Below, one piece after another: positions 11,310 to 20,837 of a stretch of 64,000 nt of DNA. Source of the DNA: Calditrichales bacterium MX18-03. Its GTDB lineage: Bacteria > Bacillota > Clostridia > Lutisporales > Lutisporaceae. The position numbers were made by a program, and so were the translations under genes. The notes under the pieces are model-generated. The model ran no database searches. It was given only the letters and a program-made list of their open reading frames with translations, and was not told where the DNA came from. The stretch covers positions 1 to 64,000 of the forward strand of contig JAJGRE010000005.1 in NCBI GenBank assembly GCA_021083345.1, written 5' to 3'. The stretch's first letter is position 1. Each line of letters begins with the position of its first letter.

Positions 11310-11654
11310 ATGGTAGTCCTACAAAAGCTGAAAAAGAATTATGAATTTAAAAAGGTATATGGAGAGGGCAGATATTATGCAGATAAATATCTGGTCATGT
11401 ACTTGATTAAAAATCATAGTAACCTTAATAAAGTAGGTTTTTCAGCCAGCAAGAAGGTAGGAAAGAGTGTAACAAGAAACAGATTGAAACGATTGATGAA
11501 AGAGTGCTACAGAGGTTTGAACGGGCGGATCAAGACAGGTTACGACATCGTATTTACTGCTAGAGCCGGCAGTGCGGATGCTACCTATAAGCATATAGAG
11601 AGCAATATGGCGGCTGTCGTAAAGAGAGCTAAATTGTTAAGAGAAGATGAGTAA
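11310..11654 (+). CDS. rnpA: ribonuclease P protein component
   Basis: The 114-residue protein cofactor of RNase P, which helps the catalytic RNA trim tRNA 5' ends. The RNR signature is in KKVGKSVTRNRLKRLMKE, preceded by the GFSASKK strand. The start follows CCGGAGG. Its stop codon is followed directly by the yidD start. The order rpmH-rnpA-yidD-yidC is conserved across bacteria. Confidence 0.97.
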   Translation: MVVLQKLKKNYEFKKVYGEGRYYADKYLVMYLIKNHSNLNKVGFSASKKVGKSVTRNRLKRLMKECYRGLNGRIKTGYDIVFTARAGSADATYKHIESNMAAVVKRAKLLREDE

Positions 11655-11882
11655 ATGAAACATCTTTTAATTTTGATTGTTAAAGCCTACCGTGTGTTCA
11701 TATCCCCTTTATCGCCGGGTAAATGTAGATTCATTCCAACCTGTTCGCAATATGCTCTGGAAGCGTTGAATACGCACGGCGCTTTATACGGAAGCTATTT
11801 AACCATCAGGCGAATTCTGAAATGCCATCCTTTGCATCCAGGAGGATATGATCCGGTACCTGAAATGGAAAAGAAACAATAG
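11655..11882 (+). CDS. yidD: membrane protein insertion efficiency factor YidD
   Basis: A 75-residue protein of the YidD family (haemolytic domain), thought to help insert membrane proteins via YidC. The family motif [21 protein letters not shown] carries the three conserved cysteines, and the tail [18 protein letters not shown] is typical. An amphipathic N-terminus suggests peripheral attachment to the inner leaflet. The start abuts the rnpA stop codon, so translation may be coupled. Confidence 0.96.
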   Translation: MKHLLILIVKAYRVFISPLSPGKCRFIPTCSQYALEALNTHGALYGSYLTIRRILKCHPLHPGGYDPVPEMEKKQ

Positions 11883-11915
11883 TTTTATATATACCTACAT
11901 AAGGGGGAAAGAAGC

Positions 11916-12620
11916 TTGAATTTGGATTTTATCGCACAACCGCTAGGCGCATTATTGAAGATGATTTTTGATTTTATAGGAGATTACGGCTATTCAATCA
12001 TTATCTTTACAGTAATCGTTAAGGTACTTTTGCTTCCTTTTAATATCAAGCAAACGGAATCCAGTAAGAAAATGAATGAAATAAGCCCGAAGATGAAAGA
12101 GATACAGGAAAAATACAAGAATGACAAAGAAAAGCTGAATCAGAAGCTGATGGAATTATACAAAGAGCATAATTACAATCCCGCAGCCGGGTGTTTGCCG
12201 ATGCTCATTCAGATGCCCATATTGTTTGCATTATTCTATGTCATACAGGACCCGATCAAGTATGTATTTTTGGATGCAGCCACCTTCGACAGCATTACAA
12301 AAAGCTTCTGGTGGTTGACTGACATCGGCAAGACGGAGATGGCCTCTACTTTGATCCGGATAGGCGGCTTCGGCATACCGATCTTTGCAATCCTTTCAGG
12401 TGTTACGACTTACTATCAGATGAAGATGATTACGCCCAGCGGCAATAAAGTGGATGCCAGCCAGAAGATGATGACCAACATCATGCCTGTCATGTTCGCA
12501 TGGTTCACGCTGCAGGTACCCGCCGGCTTAGCAATATATTGGGTTGTAAGCAATATATTCTCCATCGTACAGCAGTATTTTATACTGAAACCTTTGAAAG
12601 CAGGCAAGGAGGTTAAATAA
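11916..12620 (+). CDS. yidC: membrane protein insertase YidC/Oxa1
   Basis: A 234-residue insertase that integrates proteins into the cytoplasmic membrane. The core region shows the first helix (SIIIFTVIVKVLLLPF), the cytosolic coiled hairpin (KKMNEISPKMKEIQEKYKND), the conserved NPAAGCLPMLIQMPILFALF helix and a C-terminal VPAGLAIYWVVSN helix. It starts at TTG (11916) after AAGGGGGAAAG. There is no lipoprotein signal, as in short clostridial YidC proteins. It sits directly before the jag gene, the usual partner. Confidence 0.96.
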   Translation: MNLDFIAQPLGALLKMIFDFIGDYGYSIIIFTVIVKVLLLPFNIKQTESSKKMNEISPKMKEIQEKYKNDKEKLNQKLMELYKEHNYNPAAGCLPMLIQMPILFALFYVIQDPIKYVFLDAATFDSITKSFWWLTDIGKTEMASTLIRIGGFGIPIFAILSGVTTYYQMKMITPSGNKVDASQKMMTNIMPVMFAWFTLQVPAGLAIYWVVSNIFSIVQQYFILKPLKAGKEVK

Positions 12621-12623
12621 GAA

Positions 12624-13373
12624 ATGAAGTTTGTTGAAAAATCAGCCAAAACGGTAGATGAAGCCATACAACTTGCACTGGACGAATTGAAGGCAAATCG
12701 GGAACAGGTTGAAGTTGAAATTACGGAGCAGCCTGCCAAAGGGATTTTCGGTATCATCGGAACGAGAATGGCTAAAGTCAAGGTCACACTGAAGGAAGTA
12801 ATAAAAGAAGTTAAAAACGAAAAGCCGGCATTTGAAAAAAGAGATATCAGGGATAAGAGAGAAGTAAGAGAGATAAGGCAGCCGAGGGATGCGAGGGAGT
12901 CTAGACCACCCGCAGATTTCACCAAAGATAAAGAGACAGCAAAGAAATTCCTCAGAGACGTATTGACCTCAATGGATGTTAGAGCAGAGATCAGAATCAA
13001 GGAGAACAGTGAGGGGCTTTATATTAATCTTTCGGGACCCAAGATGGGAATCATCATAGGCAGAAGAGGACAAACGCTGGATTCGCTGCAGTATCTGGTC
13101 AGTCTGGTTGTTAATAAGGATAAGGAAAAGGATACTTTTACAAAGGTTGTACTGGATACGGAAGACTACAGAAGGAAGAGGGAAGAGACCCTCAACAGAC
13201 TGGCTACCAGGCTTGCTGATAGAGTGATAAAGAGCGGCAAGAAGGTTGAGCTGGAGCCGATGAATCCGTACGAAAGAAGGATCATACACTCTGCGCTGCA
13301 GAACTATAGCGAAATCACAACCTACAGCGAAGGTGAAGAACCATTTAGGAAGGTTATTATTGCACATAAATAA
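12624..13373 (+). CDS. khpB: RNA-binding protein KhpB (Jag, SpoIIIJ-associated)
   Basis: A 249-residue RNA-binding protein. It has the Jag N-terminal domain (KSAKTVDEAIQLALDEL), a charged linker rich in R, E and D (about residues 70-100), a KH domain with IIIGRRGQTLDSLQYL, and an R3H domain ending MNPYERRIIHSALQNY. In other Firmicutes KhpB works with KhpA in cell elongation and division control. It starts three bases after yidC and is followed by a hairpin, ending this transcription block. Confidence 0.95.
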   Translation: MKFVEKSAKTVDEAIQLALDELKANREQVEVEITEQPAKGIFGIIGTRMAKVKVTLKEVIKEVKNEKPAFEKRDIRDKREVREIRQPRDARESRPPADFTKDKETAKKFLRDVLTSMDVRAEIRIKENSEGLYINLSGPKMGIIIGRRGQTLDSLQYLVSLVVNKDKEKDTFTKVVLDTEDYRRKREETLNRLATRLADRVIKSGKKVELEPMNPYERRIIHSALQNYSEITTYSEGEEPFRKVIIAHK

Positions 13374-13384
13374 CGGATGAATCT

Positions 13385-13408
13385 AACCCAGTATGCAAAT
13401 ACTGGGTT
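13385..13408 (+). terminator. hairpin after khpB
   Basis: A perfect 10-bp stem, AACCCAGTAT / ATACTGGGTT, with a GCAA tetraloop. Only a short T-run follows, so it may act as a weak terminator or mRNA 3'-end stabiliser. Confidence 0.55.
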
Positions 13409-13530
13409 TATCACATATTTAAGCTGAATTGAGAGTCAGGGAAAAGGCAGTATCAATACATAGAAGTAGGTTACAATAGAAACAGCCTGAGAATGGAATT
13501 GATGTATATTACAAAAGAGAAGGTGTGCGA

Positions 13531-14910
13531 ATGTTGGACAGTACGATAGCTGCGATTGCAACGGCTCCAGGAGAAGCGGGCATAGGAATTGTCAGAATGA
13601 GCGGAGACAAGGCCATCGGCATTCTCAGCGGGATATTTAAGCCCAAGCGGGGAAATAAGGTGGAAGAGCTGGAAAGCAAGACCGTTACTTACGGGCATAT
13701 CATTGAAGATACAGGCAGGATAATTGATGAAGCACTGGTTATCATCATGAGGAAACCTTTTTCCTATACAACGGAAGATGTAGTTGAAGTACACTGCCAC
13801 GGCGGGATTGTTCCCGTAAGGCGGATTATGGAGCTGGTGTTGTCCAAGGGTGCGTTGCTGGCTGAACCGGGAGAGTTTACAAAACGGGCTTTTATCAATG
13901 GACGAATAGATTTGGCTCAGGCGGAAGCAGTTATAGATATCATCACATCAAAAACAGAGACAGGGTTAAATGCGGCTGTCAATCAACTGGAGGGTCAGCT
14001 TTCAAAAGAGGTCGGGCGGATCATGAGTGAATTGGTTTCTATGATTGCACACATCGAAGCATCCATTGACTTTCCGGAGCACGATATTGAGGAACTGACA
14101 TTGGAACGTCTTCATACGGCTGCTTTAGAGGTTGAATCCTCCATTGAGTCATTGGTAGAGAGCTTTGAGGAGGGTAAGATCGTCAGGGATGGTCTGGGCA
14201 CTGCCATTGTAGGACGTCCGAATGTAGGAAAGTCCTCTCTGCTGAATGTACTTCTCCGGGAGAATCGCGCCATTGTAACCGATGTGCCCGGTACTACGCG
14301 GGATATTATTGAGGAATATCTCAATATTGCCGGTATTCTGATCCGGCTGGTTGATACTGCAGGCATCAGGGAGACGGATGACATCGTAGAGAAGATTGGG
14401 GTTGAAAGGACAAAGGCGGCTATAAACGAAGCAGATTTGGTCATCGTTGTTCTGGATAGTGCCAATTCACTTCAACCAGAAGATCGTAGCATATTGGAAA
14501 TGGTCAGCAATAAAAAAGTCATGATTGCAGCGAACAAAATTGATCTGGGAGTCCAGTTGGATATCGGAGAGCTCAGACAGCGCTTTGGTGAAGATGCTAT
14601 TGTGGAAATGTCTGTCAAGAAGGGTATAGGGACCGATACGCTGGAGAGCAAGATAAAAGAACTGGTTCTGCATGGACAGTTAAGCATCCATAATAATAGA
14701 ATGGTGACCAACATACGGCATAAGGATTTGCTGGTGAAAGCATATGAAAGCATCAATAGGGCTGCAGAATCTCTGGAACAGGGTGTTCCGGTGGATCTGG
14801 TGTCGGTGGATATTAGAGAGTGCTGGAGCAAACTGGGTTTGATTACGGGAGATACCATTGAGGAAGACATCATGAAAGAGATTTTCAGCAAATTCTGCAT
14901 TGGCAAGTAG
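13531..14910 (+). CDS. mnmE: tRNA modification GTPase MnmE
   Basis: A 459-residue GTPase that with MnmG forms the carboxymethylaminomethyl group on U34 of certain tRNAs. It has the N-terminal folate-binding domain (STIAAIATAPGEAGIGIVRMSG), the G domain with GRPNVGKSSLLN, DVPGTTRD and NKID, and the essential C-terminal FCIGK cysteine motif. I take the ATG at 13531, spaced correctly from AGAAGGTG; a GTG two codons upstream is too close. The partner gene mnmG follows by 11 bases. Confidence 0.97.
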   Translation: MLDSTIAAIATAPGEAGIGIVRMSGDKAIGILSGIFKPKRGNKVEELESKTVTYGHIIEDTGRIIDEALVIIMRKPFSYTTEDVVEVHCHGGIVPVRRIMELVLSKGALLAEPGEFTKRAFINGRIDLAQAEAVIDIITSKTETGLNAAVNQLEGQLSKEVGRIMSELVSMIAHIEASIDFPEHDIEELTLERLHTAALEVESSIESLVESFEEGKIVRDGLGTAIVGRPNVGKSSLLNVLLRENRAIVTDVPGTTRDIIEEYLNIAGILIRLVDTAGIRETDDIVEKIGVERTKAAINEADLVIVVLDSANSLQPEDRSILEMVSNKKVMIAANKIDLGVQLDIGELRQRFGEDAIVEMSVKKGIGTDTLESKIKELVLHGQLSIHNNRMVTNIRHKDLLVKAYESINRAAESLEQGVPVDLVSVDIRECWSKLGLITGDTIEEDIMKEIFSKFCIGK

Positions 14911-14921
14911 AGGTGATATGA

Positions 14922-16805
14922 ATGGAGTACTATGCAGGTGAATATGATGTCGTTGTAATCGGTGCAGGGCATGCAGGCTGCGAGTCGGCGCTGGCAAGTG
15001 CAAGGATGGGGCTCAGGACGCTGGTTACCGCCATGAACTTAGACAGCATTGCCATGATGGCATGCAATCCATCTATTGGAGGTCCGGCAAAGGGAAACCT
15101 GGTCAGAGAGCTGGATGCACTGGGCGGAGAGATGGGTGTCAATACCGATAAGACTTTGATTCAGATAAGGATGCTGAATACCAAGAAGGGACCGGCTGTC
15201 AGGTCGCTTAGGGCACAAGTGGACAAGAAGAAATACCAGGAGAGAATGAAAAAGGTTTTGGAGATTCAAGATAACCTACAGATCAAGCAGGCTGAAATTG
15301 TGAAGATCCTGGTAGAGAATCAGCGGGTTACCGGTGTCGTGACAAACCTGGGCGCGATTTTCAAGTGCCGCAGTGTGATCGTAGCAACCGGTGTTTATAT
15401 GAAAGGGAAAATCGTTATCGGTGAAGTCAGTTATGACGGGGGACCCAATGGGCTTTTTCCCGCTATGCAGCTATCAGGCAGCCTTGAGTCCTTGGGTGTA
15501 AAACTGATGCGCTTCAAGACCGGCACACCTGCAAGGATTGACAGCAGAACGATAGACATTGAGAAAATGACAGTACAGCCTGGTGATGAACATATCAATA
15601 CATTGTCATTTATGACAGGTGAATTGAGACTGGACCAATTACCATGCTATTTGACTTATACCAATAGCAATACCCATGAGATCATTCGCAGAAGCATTCA
15701 CCGCTCGCCGCTGTATACCGGAGATATAACCGGTGTTGGGCCGCGCTATTGTCCTTCCATCGAGACCAAGATCATAAATTTTCCCGATAAAAACGAACAT
15801 CAGATCTTTATAGAACCAGAAGGTACGGAAACAAGGGAAATGTATGTTCAGGGTATGTCCTCCAGCTTGCCGGAGGACGTTCAGCTGGACGTGCTTCACA
15901 GTGTTCCGGGGTTGGAGAATTGTCATATGATGAGAACAGCTTATGCCATAGAGTATGATTGCATCGATCCTCAGCAGCTGCAGCTTAGTTTGGAGCATAA
16001 AAGAGTGGAAGGGCTTTATTTTGCCGGACAGATCAATGGAACCTCCGGTTATGAAGAAGCAGCGGCCCAGGGCATCATGGCAGGCATCAACGCAGCGTTG
16101 AAGCTGAAAGGGAAAGCGCCATTGATACTGGATCGCTCAGAAGCTTATATAGGCGTTCTTATCGATGATTTGGTTACAAAAGGAACCAATGAGCCCTATC
16201 GCATCATGACGTCTCGTGCGGAATATAGGTTGATCCTGCGGCAAGATAACGCGGACCTGAGATTGACGCAAAAGGGTTATGAGGTAGGATTAGTTTCAGC
16301 AGACCGATATCAGCGGTTTATCGAGAAAAAGACGCAAATAGACAAGGAAATAGAGCGTCTGAAGAAAAAAACAATATCCATGAATGATCCGGTACGGGAA
16401 TACCTTGAGTCATACGGCAGCGCCCATATAAAGAGCGGGATAAGCCTTTATGAGCTCTTACGCCGGCCGGAAATATCGTATTTCACGTTAGACCAGATCG
16501 ATGAAGAAATGCCGCAGCTTGAAATGGAAGTGGCGGAGGAAATTGAGATACAGATCAAGTATGAAGGCTATATCAGGAAGCAGCTTTTGCAAGCTGAACA
16601 GTTCAAGAAGCTGGAAAGTAAAAGAATGCCTCAGGATATGGATTATTCCAGTATTAAGGGTCTATCCCTGGAGGCGCGGCAGAAGCTGAAGGAAGTCAAT
16701 CCTACCAACTTAGGCCAAGCTTCGAGGATTTCCGGGGTATCCCCGGCAGATATCTCCGTTTTGATGGTTTATATTGAGCAGATGAGAAGAGCAAAAAAGG
16801 AGTGA
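14922..16805 (+). CDS. mnmG: tRNA uridine-5-carboxymethylaminomethyl modification enzyme MnmG
   Basis: A 627-residue FAD enzyme, partner of MnmE in U34 tRNA modification. It has the N-terminal dinucleotide fold [17 protein letters not shown], the [19 protein letters not shown]-like family block, the catalytic-loop region [10 protein letters not shown], and the second FAD motif [21 protein letters not shown]. Length is standard. Its stop codon overlaps the GTG start of rsmG by four bases, so the two are translationally coupled. Confidence 0.97.
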   Translation: MEYYAGEYDVVVIGAGHAGCESALASARMGLRTLVTAMNLDSIAMMACNPSIGGPAKGNLVRELDALGGEMGVNTDKTLIQIRMLNTKKGPAVRSLRAQVDKKKYQERMKKVLEIQDNLQIKQAEIVKILVENQRVTGVVTNLGAIFKCRSVIVATGVYMKGKIVIGEVSYDGGPNGLFPAMQLSGSLESLGVKLMRFKTGTPARIDSRTIDIEKMTVQPGDEHINTLSFMTGELRLDQLPCYLTYTNSNTHEIIRRSIHRSPLYTGDITGVGPRYCPSIETKIINFPDKNEHQIFIEPEGTETREMYVQGMSSSLPEDVQLDVLHSVPGLENCHMMRTAYAIEYDCIDPQQLQLSLEHKRVEGLYFAGQINGTSGYEEAAAQGIMAGINAALKLKGKAPLILDRSEAYIGVLIDDLVTKGTNEPYRIMTSRAEYRLILRQDNADLRLTQKGYEVGLVSADRYQRFIEKKTQIDKEIERLKKKTISMNDPVREYLESYGSAHIKSGISLYELLRRPEISYFTLDQIDEEMPQLEMEVAEEIEIQIKYEGYIRKQLLQAEQFKKLESKRMPQDMDYSSIKGLSLEARQKLKEVNPTNLGQASRISGVSPADISVLMVYIEQMRRAKKE

Positions 16806-17530
16806 TTCTTCTGGAAAACATAAAACTGTTGACTGACGGGCTCCGTGAAATAGGCATTGAAACGGGAGAGGAGCAAATTCATAAACTGACGGCCTTCAAG
16901 GATGTTTTGCTGGATTGGAATGAACGGATCAATCTGACAACGATCACAGAGGAGAAGGATGTTTACATAAAGCATTTCATCGACTCGGCAACCTGCCTGA
17001 AAACGGGATATATCAAAGCGGGTATGAGATTGATCGACGTTGGAACAGGTGCTGGTTTTCCTGGGATTCCATTAAAGATACTTTTTCAGGATACGCATAT
17101 GACGCTTTTGGACTCGCTGAATAAAAGAATAACCTATCTTCATGAGGTGGTTGAGAGGCTGAACCTGATTGATGTGACGCTTGTGCATGGAAGAGCTGAA
17201 GAGGCAGGCTCTGACACTAGGTACCGGGAAGCTTATGATATTGCGCTATCAAGAGCGGTCGCAGCAATGAACGTATTATGTGAGTATTGCCTTCCGTTTG
17301 TAAAGCCGGGCGGATATTTTATTTGCCAAAAAGGACCGGATTGTACGCAAGAGCTGAGTGAGGCGAAAAATGCAATCCGGCTGCTGGGCGGAGAGATTGC
17401 TGAGATATGCACTTTCACGCTGCCTTTTAGCGACATTACACATCAGATTATTGTTATTAAAAAAATTGCGGAAACTCCGACAAAATACCCCAGAAAACCG
17501 GGAAAACCGGCAGCAAGCCCCATTGTATAA
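16802..17530 (+). CDS. rsmG: 16S rRNA (guanine-527-N7)-methyltransferase RsmG
   Basis: A 242-residue SAM-dependent methyltransferase (GidB) that modifies G527 of 16S rRNA; loss gives low-level streptomycin resistance in other species. The SAM motif is [15 protein letters not shown], and the N-terminus has the usual [15 protein letters not shown]. It starts with GTG inside the mnmG stop (GTGA overlap), with AAGGAG just upstream. The C-terminal tail is proline- and lysine-rich and slightly longer than typical. Confidence 0.96.
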   Translation: MILLENIKLLTDGLREIGIETGEEQIHKLTAFKDVLLDWNERINLTTITEEKDVYIKHFIDSATCLKTGYIKAGMRLIDVGTGAGFPGIPLKILFQDTHMTLLDSLNKRITYLHEVVERLNLIDVTLVHGRAEEAGSDTRYREAYDIALSRAVAAMNVLCEYCLPFVKPGGYFICQKGPDCTQELSEAKNAIRLLGGEIAEICTFTLPFSDITHQIIVIKKIAETPTKYPRKPGKPAASPIV

Positions 17531-17705
17531 GAAGTATTCGAAAATTTTGTAGGAAAATAATCGGTGATTGGACAGTAAAATAAAGACTATAATTGAAGGA
17601 ACAAATGAGATTATGGCGAATAATATACTGGAAAGCCTTTGGACAGGCTGGTAAGAGCAGTGTCCTGACTGAAGGGATAGGGCTTAAACTCAATCTGGGA
17701 GAGGG

Positions 17706-18509
17706 ATGGTAATATTGAGCGAAAATATGTCAATTAAAAATATTCCTTTGGAGCAAATTGCCCCGAACCCGTACCAGCCGCGTAAGGAGTTTAGTGCTTC
17801 GGCGCTGGAAGAACTCTCGGCATCTATAAGAGAGTATGGGGTACTGCAGCCGATCAATGTGAGAAAAATAGGGGATAGCGGGTATGAACTGGTTTCAGGA
17901 GAACGTAGGCTTCGTGCTTCAAAGCTTGCAAATCTGGCATATATACCTGCTGTTGTCATAGAGGTTATTGAACAGGATTCCGCTGTTATTGCATTGATTG
18001 AGAACTTGCAGAGGGAAGATCTGAATTTCATGGAAGAGGCTGAAGGCTATTTCAACCTGATCAATGACCATGGCATGACGCAGGAAGAGCTGGCAAAGAA
18101 AGTTGGAAAGAAACAATCCACCATAGCCAATAAACTGAGGCTGCTGAAGCTCCCTACAGATGTAAAAAAGGGGATTTTGGATAACGGATTGACAGAGCGG
18201 CATGCAAGGGCTCTGCTGAAGCTTCCTGAGGATACGCTGCAAAAGAAGGCACTGCAGACCATCATCAAGAAATCGCTGAATGTAAAGAAAGCGGAAGAGA
18301 TGATAGAGAAGGTGCTGGATGAAGTGGCGATTACGGCAGAGGAACCGAGGAAGAACAGGATTAAGGGAAAGATCAGCTATAATATATTTATTAACACCAT
18401 TAAAAATGCCTGCAGGGAGATTGTCAAGGCTGGCTGCAAGGCAGAGTATGAGCAGACGGATACAGGAGAATATGTTGAGCTGAAAGTAAGGATACCAAAG
18501 AACCTTTAA
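17706..18509 (+). CDS. noc: nucleoid occlusion protein Noc (ParB-like)
   Basis: A 267-residue ParB-family protein. The ParB/Srx CTPase domain has GERRLRASKLAN and ENLQREDLNFMEEA, and the helix-turn-helix reads TQEELAKKVGKKQSTIANKLRLLKLP. Its place after rsmG and ahead of a separate parA-parB pair fits Noc, which binds its own sites and blocks Z-ring assembly over the nucleoid. The palindrome recognised by Bacillus Noc was not found in the window. The start is uncertain: ATG at 17706, TTG at 17715 and ATG at 17727 are all possible. Confidence 0.88.
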   Translation: MVILSENMSIKNIPLEQIAPNPYQPRKEFSASALEELSASIREYGVLQPINVRKIGDSGYELVSGERRLRASKLANLAYIPAVVIEVIEQDSAVIALIENLQREDLNFMEEAEGYFNLINDHGMTQEELAKKVGKKQSTIANKLRLLKLPTDVKKGILDNGLTERHARALLKLPEDTLQKKALQTIIKKSLNVKKAEEMIEKVLDEVAITAEEPRKNRIKGKISYNIFINTIKNACREIVKAGCKAEYEQTDTGEYVELKVRIPKNL

Positions 18510-18523
18510 ATCAAATGATTCAT

Positions 18524-18560
18524 GCAACTGTAGACAATACGGTTGCTTTTTATTTTGTAA
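18524..18560 (+). terminator. terminator after noc
   Basis: GCAACTGT (18524-18531) pairs with ACGGTTGC (18539-18546, one G-U pair), followed by TTTTTATTTT. It closes the rightward rsmG/noc block before the oppositely directed gene. Confidence 0.75.
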
Positions 18561-18649
18561 TCACTGCAAATTATGATAGAATGGGTAGTAGTGCTAAGAA
18601 TCACTAAATGTGTGCGATGTCTCTATATTCAAGCGCCTCTAAGAGCGTC

Positions 18650-18919
18650 TTATATTTTGCCGGACAGGATCAGAATGCCCATAAAGAGGAACAGTATGCC
18701 GGCAGAAGTTTGAATAAACTGTGGCGGCACGTATCTTGTAATGTAAATACCGGCAAAAACACCAATAAGAGATGAGCAGACCAGTGCAAGGCTGGAACCG
18801 ATGAATACAGCCACGGCAGAGTTTGATTTAGCGGATAGCAGCATGGTGGCAAGCTGCGTTTTGTCACCTAACTCAGCGATAAATACCAGGCAAAAGGTAT
18901 ATAGGATCGACTTCAGCAT
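18650..18919 (-). CDS. half-size GDT1/TMEM165 (UPF0016) family membrane protein
   Basis: An 89-residue membrane protein with one copy of the family motif E-L-G-D-K-T (FIAELGDKTQLATMLL) and about three transmembrane helices. GDT1 proteins are cation/proton exchangers, commonly for manganese or calcium, and usually carry two such repeats. One repeat here implies a homodimer or a distant partner gene; no second copy is adjacent. The ATG at 18919 follows AAGGAGGAC; an ATG six codons upstream does not. It is one of the few lagging-strand genes here. Substrate is inferred only from the family. Confidence 0.82.
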   Translation of the reverse strand: MLKSILYTFCLVFIAELGDKTQLATMLLSAKSNSAVAVFIGSSLALVCSSLIGVFAGIYITRYVPPQFIQTSAGILFLFMGILILSGKI

Positions 18920-19112
18920 GATGTCCTCCTTGAGCAATTGTTTTGCTGCCGCATTGTATATATGGGCAGTGGTTTTGTGCGCGGTGTCACAATATATTTA
19001 TTCAAAATTGCTTCATTATATTAATAGAATATTATATTATTAAAATAGAGACATTTTGGTTATGGGTATTTGGAACAAAGCGATAAAATGCGGACGCAGA
19101 GAGGTGTATGGA

Positions 19113-19886
19113 ATGTCAAAATCTATAGCGGTTTTTAATCAGAAGGGTGGTGTCGGTAAGACAACAACGGTTGTCAACTTGTCGGCATGTCTTGTCAGCA
19201 AAGGCAAGCGAGTACTGATGATCGATATTGATCCCCAAGGCAACACGACTAGTGGGATTGGGGTGGATAAAAGCATTCCGATGCTGACAATATATGACGT
19301 GCTGATCAATAGTATTGAGGCAGAAAAGTGCATCATGGAAACCGGTGTTGGAAACCTGCACATCATACCGGCCAGTGTTCAGCTGGCTGGTGCCGAGATA
19401 GAGCTGACATCGCAGAATCAGCGGGAGCTGAAGCTGCGGGAGGCAATTGAAAGGATTAAGGATCAATATGATGTCATCTTTGTGGATTGCCCGCCTTCCC
19501 TGGGGCTCTTGTCAATAAACGCTTTGTCGGCGGTCGACAGCGTTCTGATTCCCATTCAGTGCGAGTATTATGCCTTGGAAGGTGTAAGCCAACTGATGAA
19601 TACCATAAAGCTGGTGAAGAGAAGCCTTAATCCTGAATTGGAAGTTGAAGGCGTGGTCTTGAGCATGTTCGACGGACGGAACAACTTATCGATACAGGTG
19701 GTTGAAGAGGTCAAGAAATACTTCAAAGGTAAGGTTTATACGACGATGATACCCAGAAACGTCAGACTGGCTGAGGCGCCTAGCTATGGACTATCTATTT
19801 TGCATTATGATCAGAAGTCGAAGGGAGCAGAGGCTTATCTGGAGCTGGCGGAAGAATTCATAGAATGCAGTGAGGAAGTGATATAA
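19113..19886 (+). CDS. parA: chromosome partitioning ATPase ParA (Soj)
   Basis: A 257-residue deviant Walker ATPase that acts with ParB in origin segregation and, as Soj, modulates DnaA. The motif is FNQKGGVGKTTTVVNL, with VIFVDCPPSLGLLSINAL as Walker B. The ATG at 19113 is used because it follows AGAGAGGTG and gives the family-standard start MSKSIAVFNQ; a longer frame reaches 19056 without support. parB starts immediately after the stop codon. Confidence 0.97.
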   Translation: MSKSIAVFNQKGGVGKTTTVVNLSACLVSKGKRVLMIDIDPQGNTTSGIGVDKSIPMLTIYDVLINSIEAEKCIMETGVGNLHIIPASVQLAGAEIELTSQNQRELKLREAIERIKDQYDVIFVDCPPSLGLLSINALSAVDSVLIPIQCEYYALEGVSQLMNTIKLVKRSLNPELEVEGVVLSMFDGRNNLSIQVVEEVKKYFKGKVYTTMIPRNVRLAEAPSYGLSILHYDQKSKGAEAYLELAEEFIECSEEVI

Positions 19887-20726
19887 GTGAACAAAAGAGG
19901 CTTGGGAAAAGGGCTAGGTGCCCTTATACCGGAAACCGAGGAACGTGCGGAAAACAGCGTCATGCAGATAAAGGTGACGGAGGTCATACCCAATGAGAAG
20001 CAGCCGAGGAGACACTTCAGTGATGAGGCATTGAAGGAGCTATCGGAGTCAATAAAAGAGCATGGTGTCGTGCAACCTATCATTGTGCAGAAAGTTGACG
20101 GCGGTTATGGCATAATTGCCGGAGAGCGGCGATGGCGAGCTTCCAGGCTTGCCGGACTTAAGGCCATACCGGCCATAGTCAAGGACTGCAGCAACGTGGA
20201 GGTAATGGAGATAGCCCTCATCGAGAATCTTCAGAGGGAAGACCTGAATGCAATGGAAGAGGCATATGCATACAGGAGTCTGATGGAAGAGTATAAGATG
20301 ACACAGGAAGAGATTGCAAAGCGTATTGGAAAAAGCAGACCGGCAATAGCCAATTCATTAAGACTGGTCAATTTACCGGATCGTATTAAGACGTTTTTGA
20401 TGAATGGAAACCTATCGGCGGGTCATGCGAGAGCACTGCTGGCTATCGAGGGCGAAAAAAAGCAACTTGAAATTGCTGAGCGGATCATTGAGCAGCAGTT
20501 GAATGTCAGACAGGTCGAGAAACTGGCTCAGGAAAAAGAAAAGAGTACAGCAAAAGCATCTAAAAGTTCCAAAGTGGAAATTGAGATAAAAGAAATTGAA
20601 GAACGGCTCATGGCGGTATTGGGTACGAAAGTTATGATTCGTCATAAAAAGGGTAAAGGCACCATAGAAATTGAGTATTACAGCAATGAAGAATTGGACC
20701 GGATAATCGAATTTATGGAAAAATAA
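19887..20726 (+). CDS. parB: chromosome partitioning protein ParB (Spo0J)
   Basis: A 279-residue centromere-binding CTPase that loads at parS and spreads to recruit SMC. The N-terminal RGLGKGLGALIPE peptide is the ParA-activating segment, GERRWRASRLAG is the CTP motif, the HTH is TQEEIAKRIGKSRPAIANSLRLVNLP, and the C-terminal dimer domain ends ELDRIIEFMEK. It begins with GTG at 19887, directly after parA. Two perfect parS sites lie about 1 kb downstream. Confidence 0.97.
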   Translation: MNKRGLGKGLGALIPETEERAENSVMQIKVTEVIPNEKQPRRHFSDEALKELSESIKEHGVVQPIIVQKVDGGYGIIAGERRWRASRLAGLKAIPAIVKDCSNVEVMEIALIENLQREDLNAMEEAYAYRSLMEEYKMTQEEIAKRIGKSRPAIANSLRLVNLPDRIKTFLMNGNLSAGHARALLAIEGEKKQLEIAERIIEQQLNVRQVEKLAQEKEKSTAKASKSSKVEIEIKEIEERLMAVLGTKVMIRHKKGKGTIEIEYYSNEELDRIIEFMEK

Positions 20727-20837
20727 GGGCTTTTTAAAATTGGATTTAACGCTATAATTTTGACCAAGCAATACCTTTGCATTATGGAGACGAAAAATTG
20801 AATAGCGACGAAATATTCAGCTATGGGAGGCATAGAT

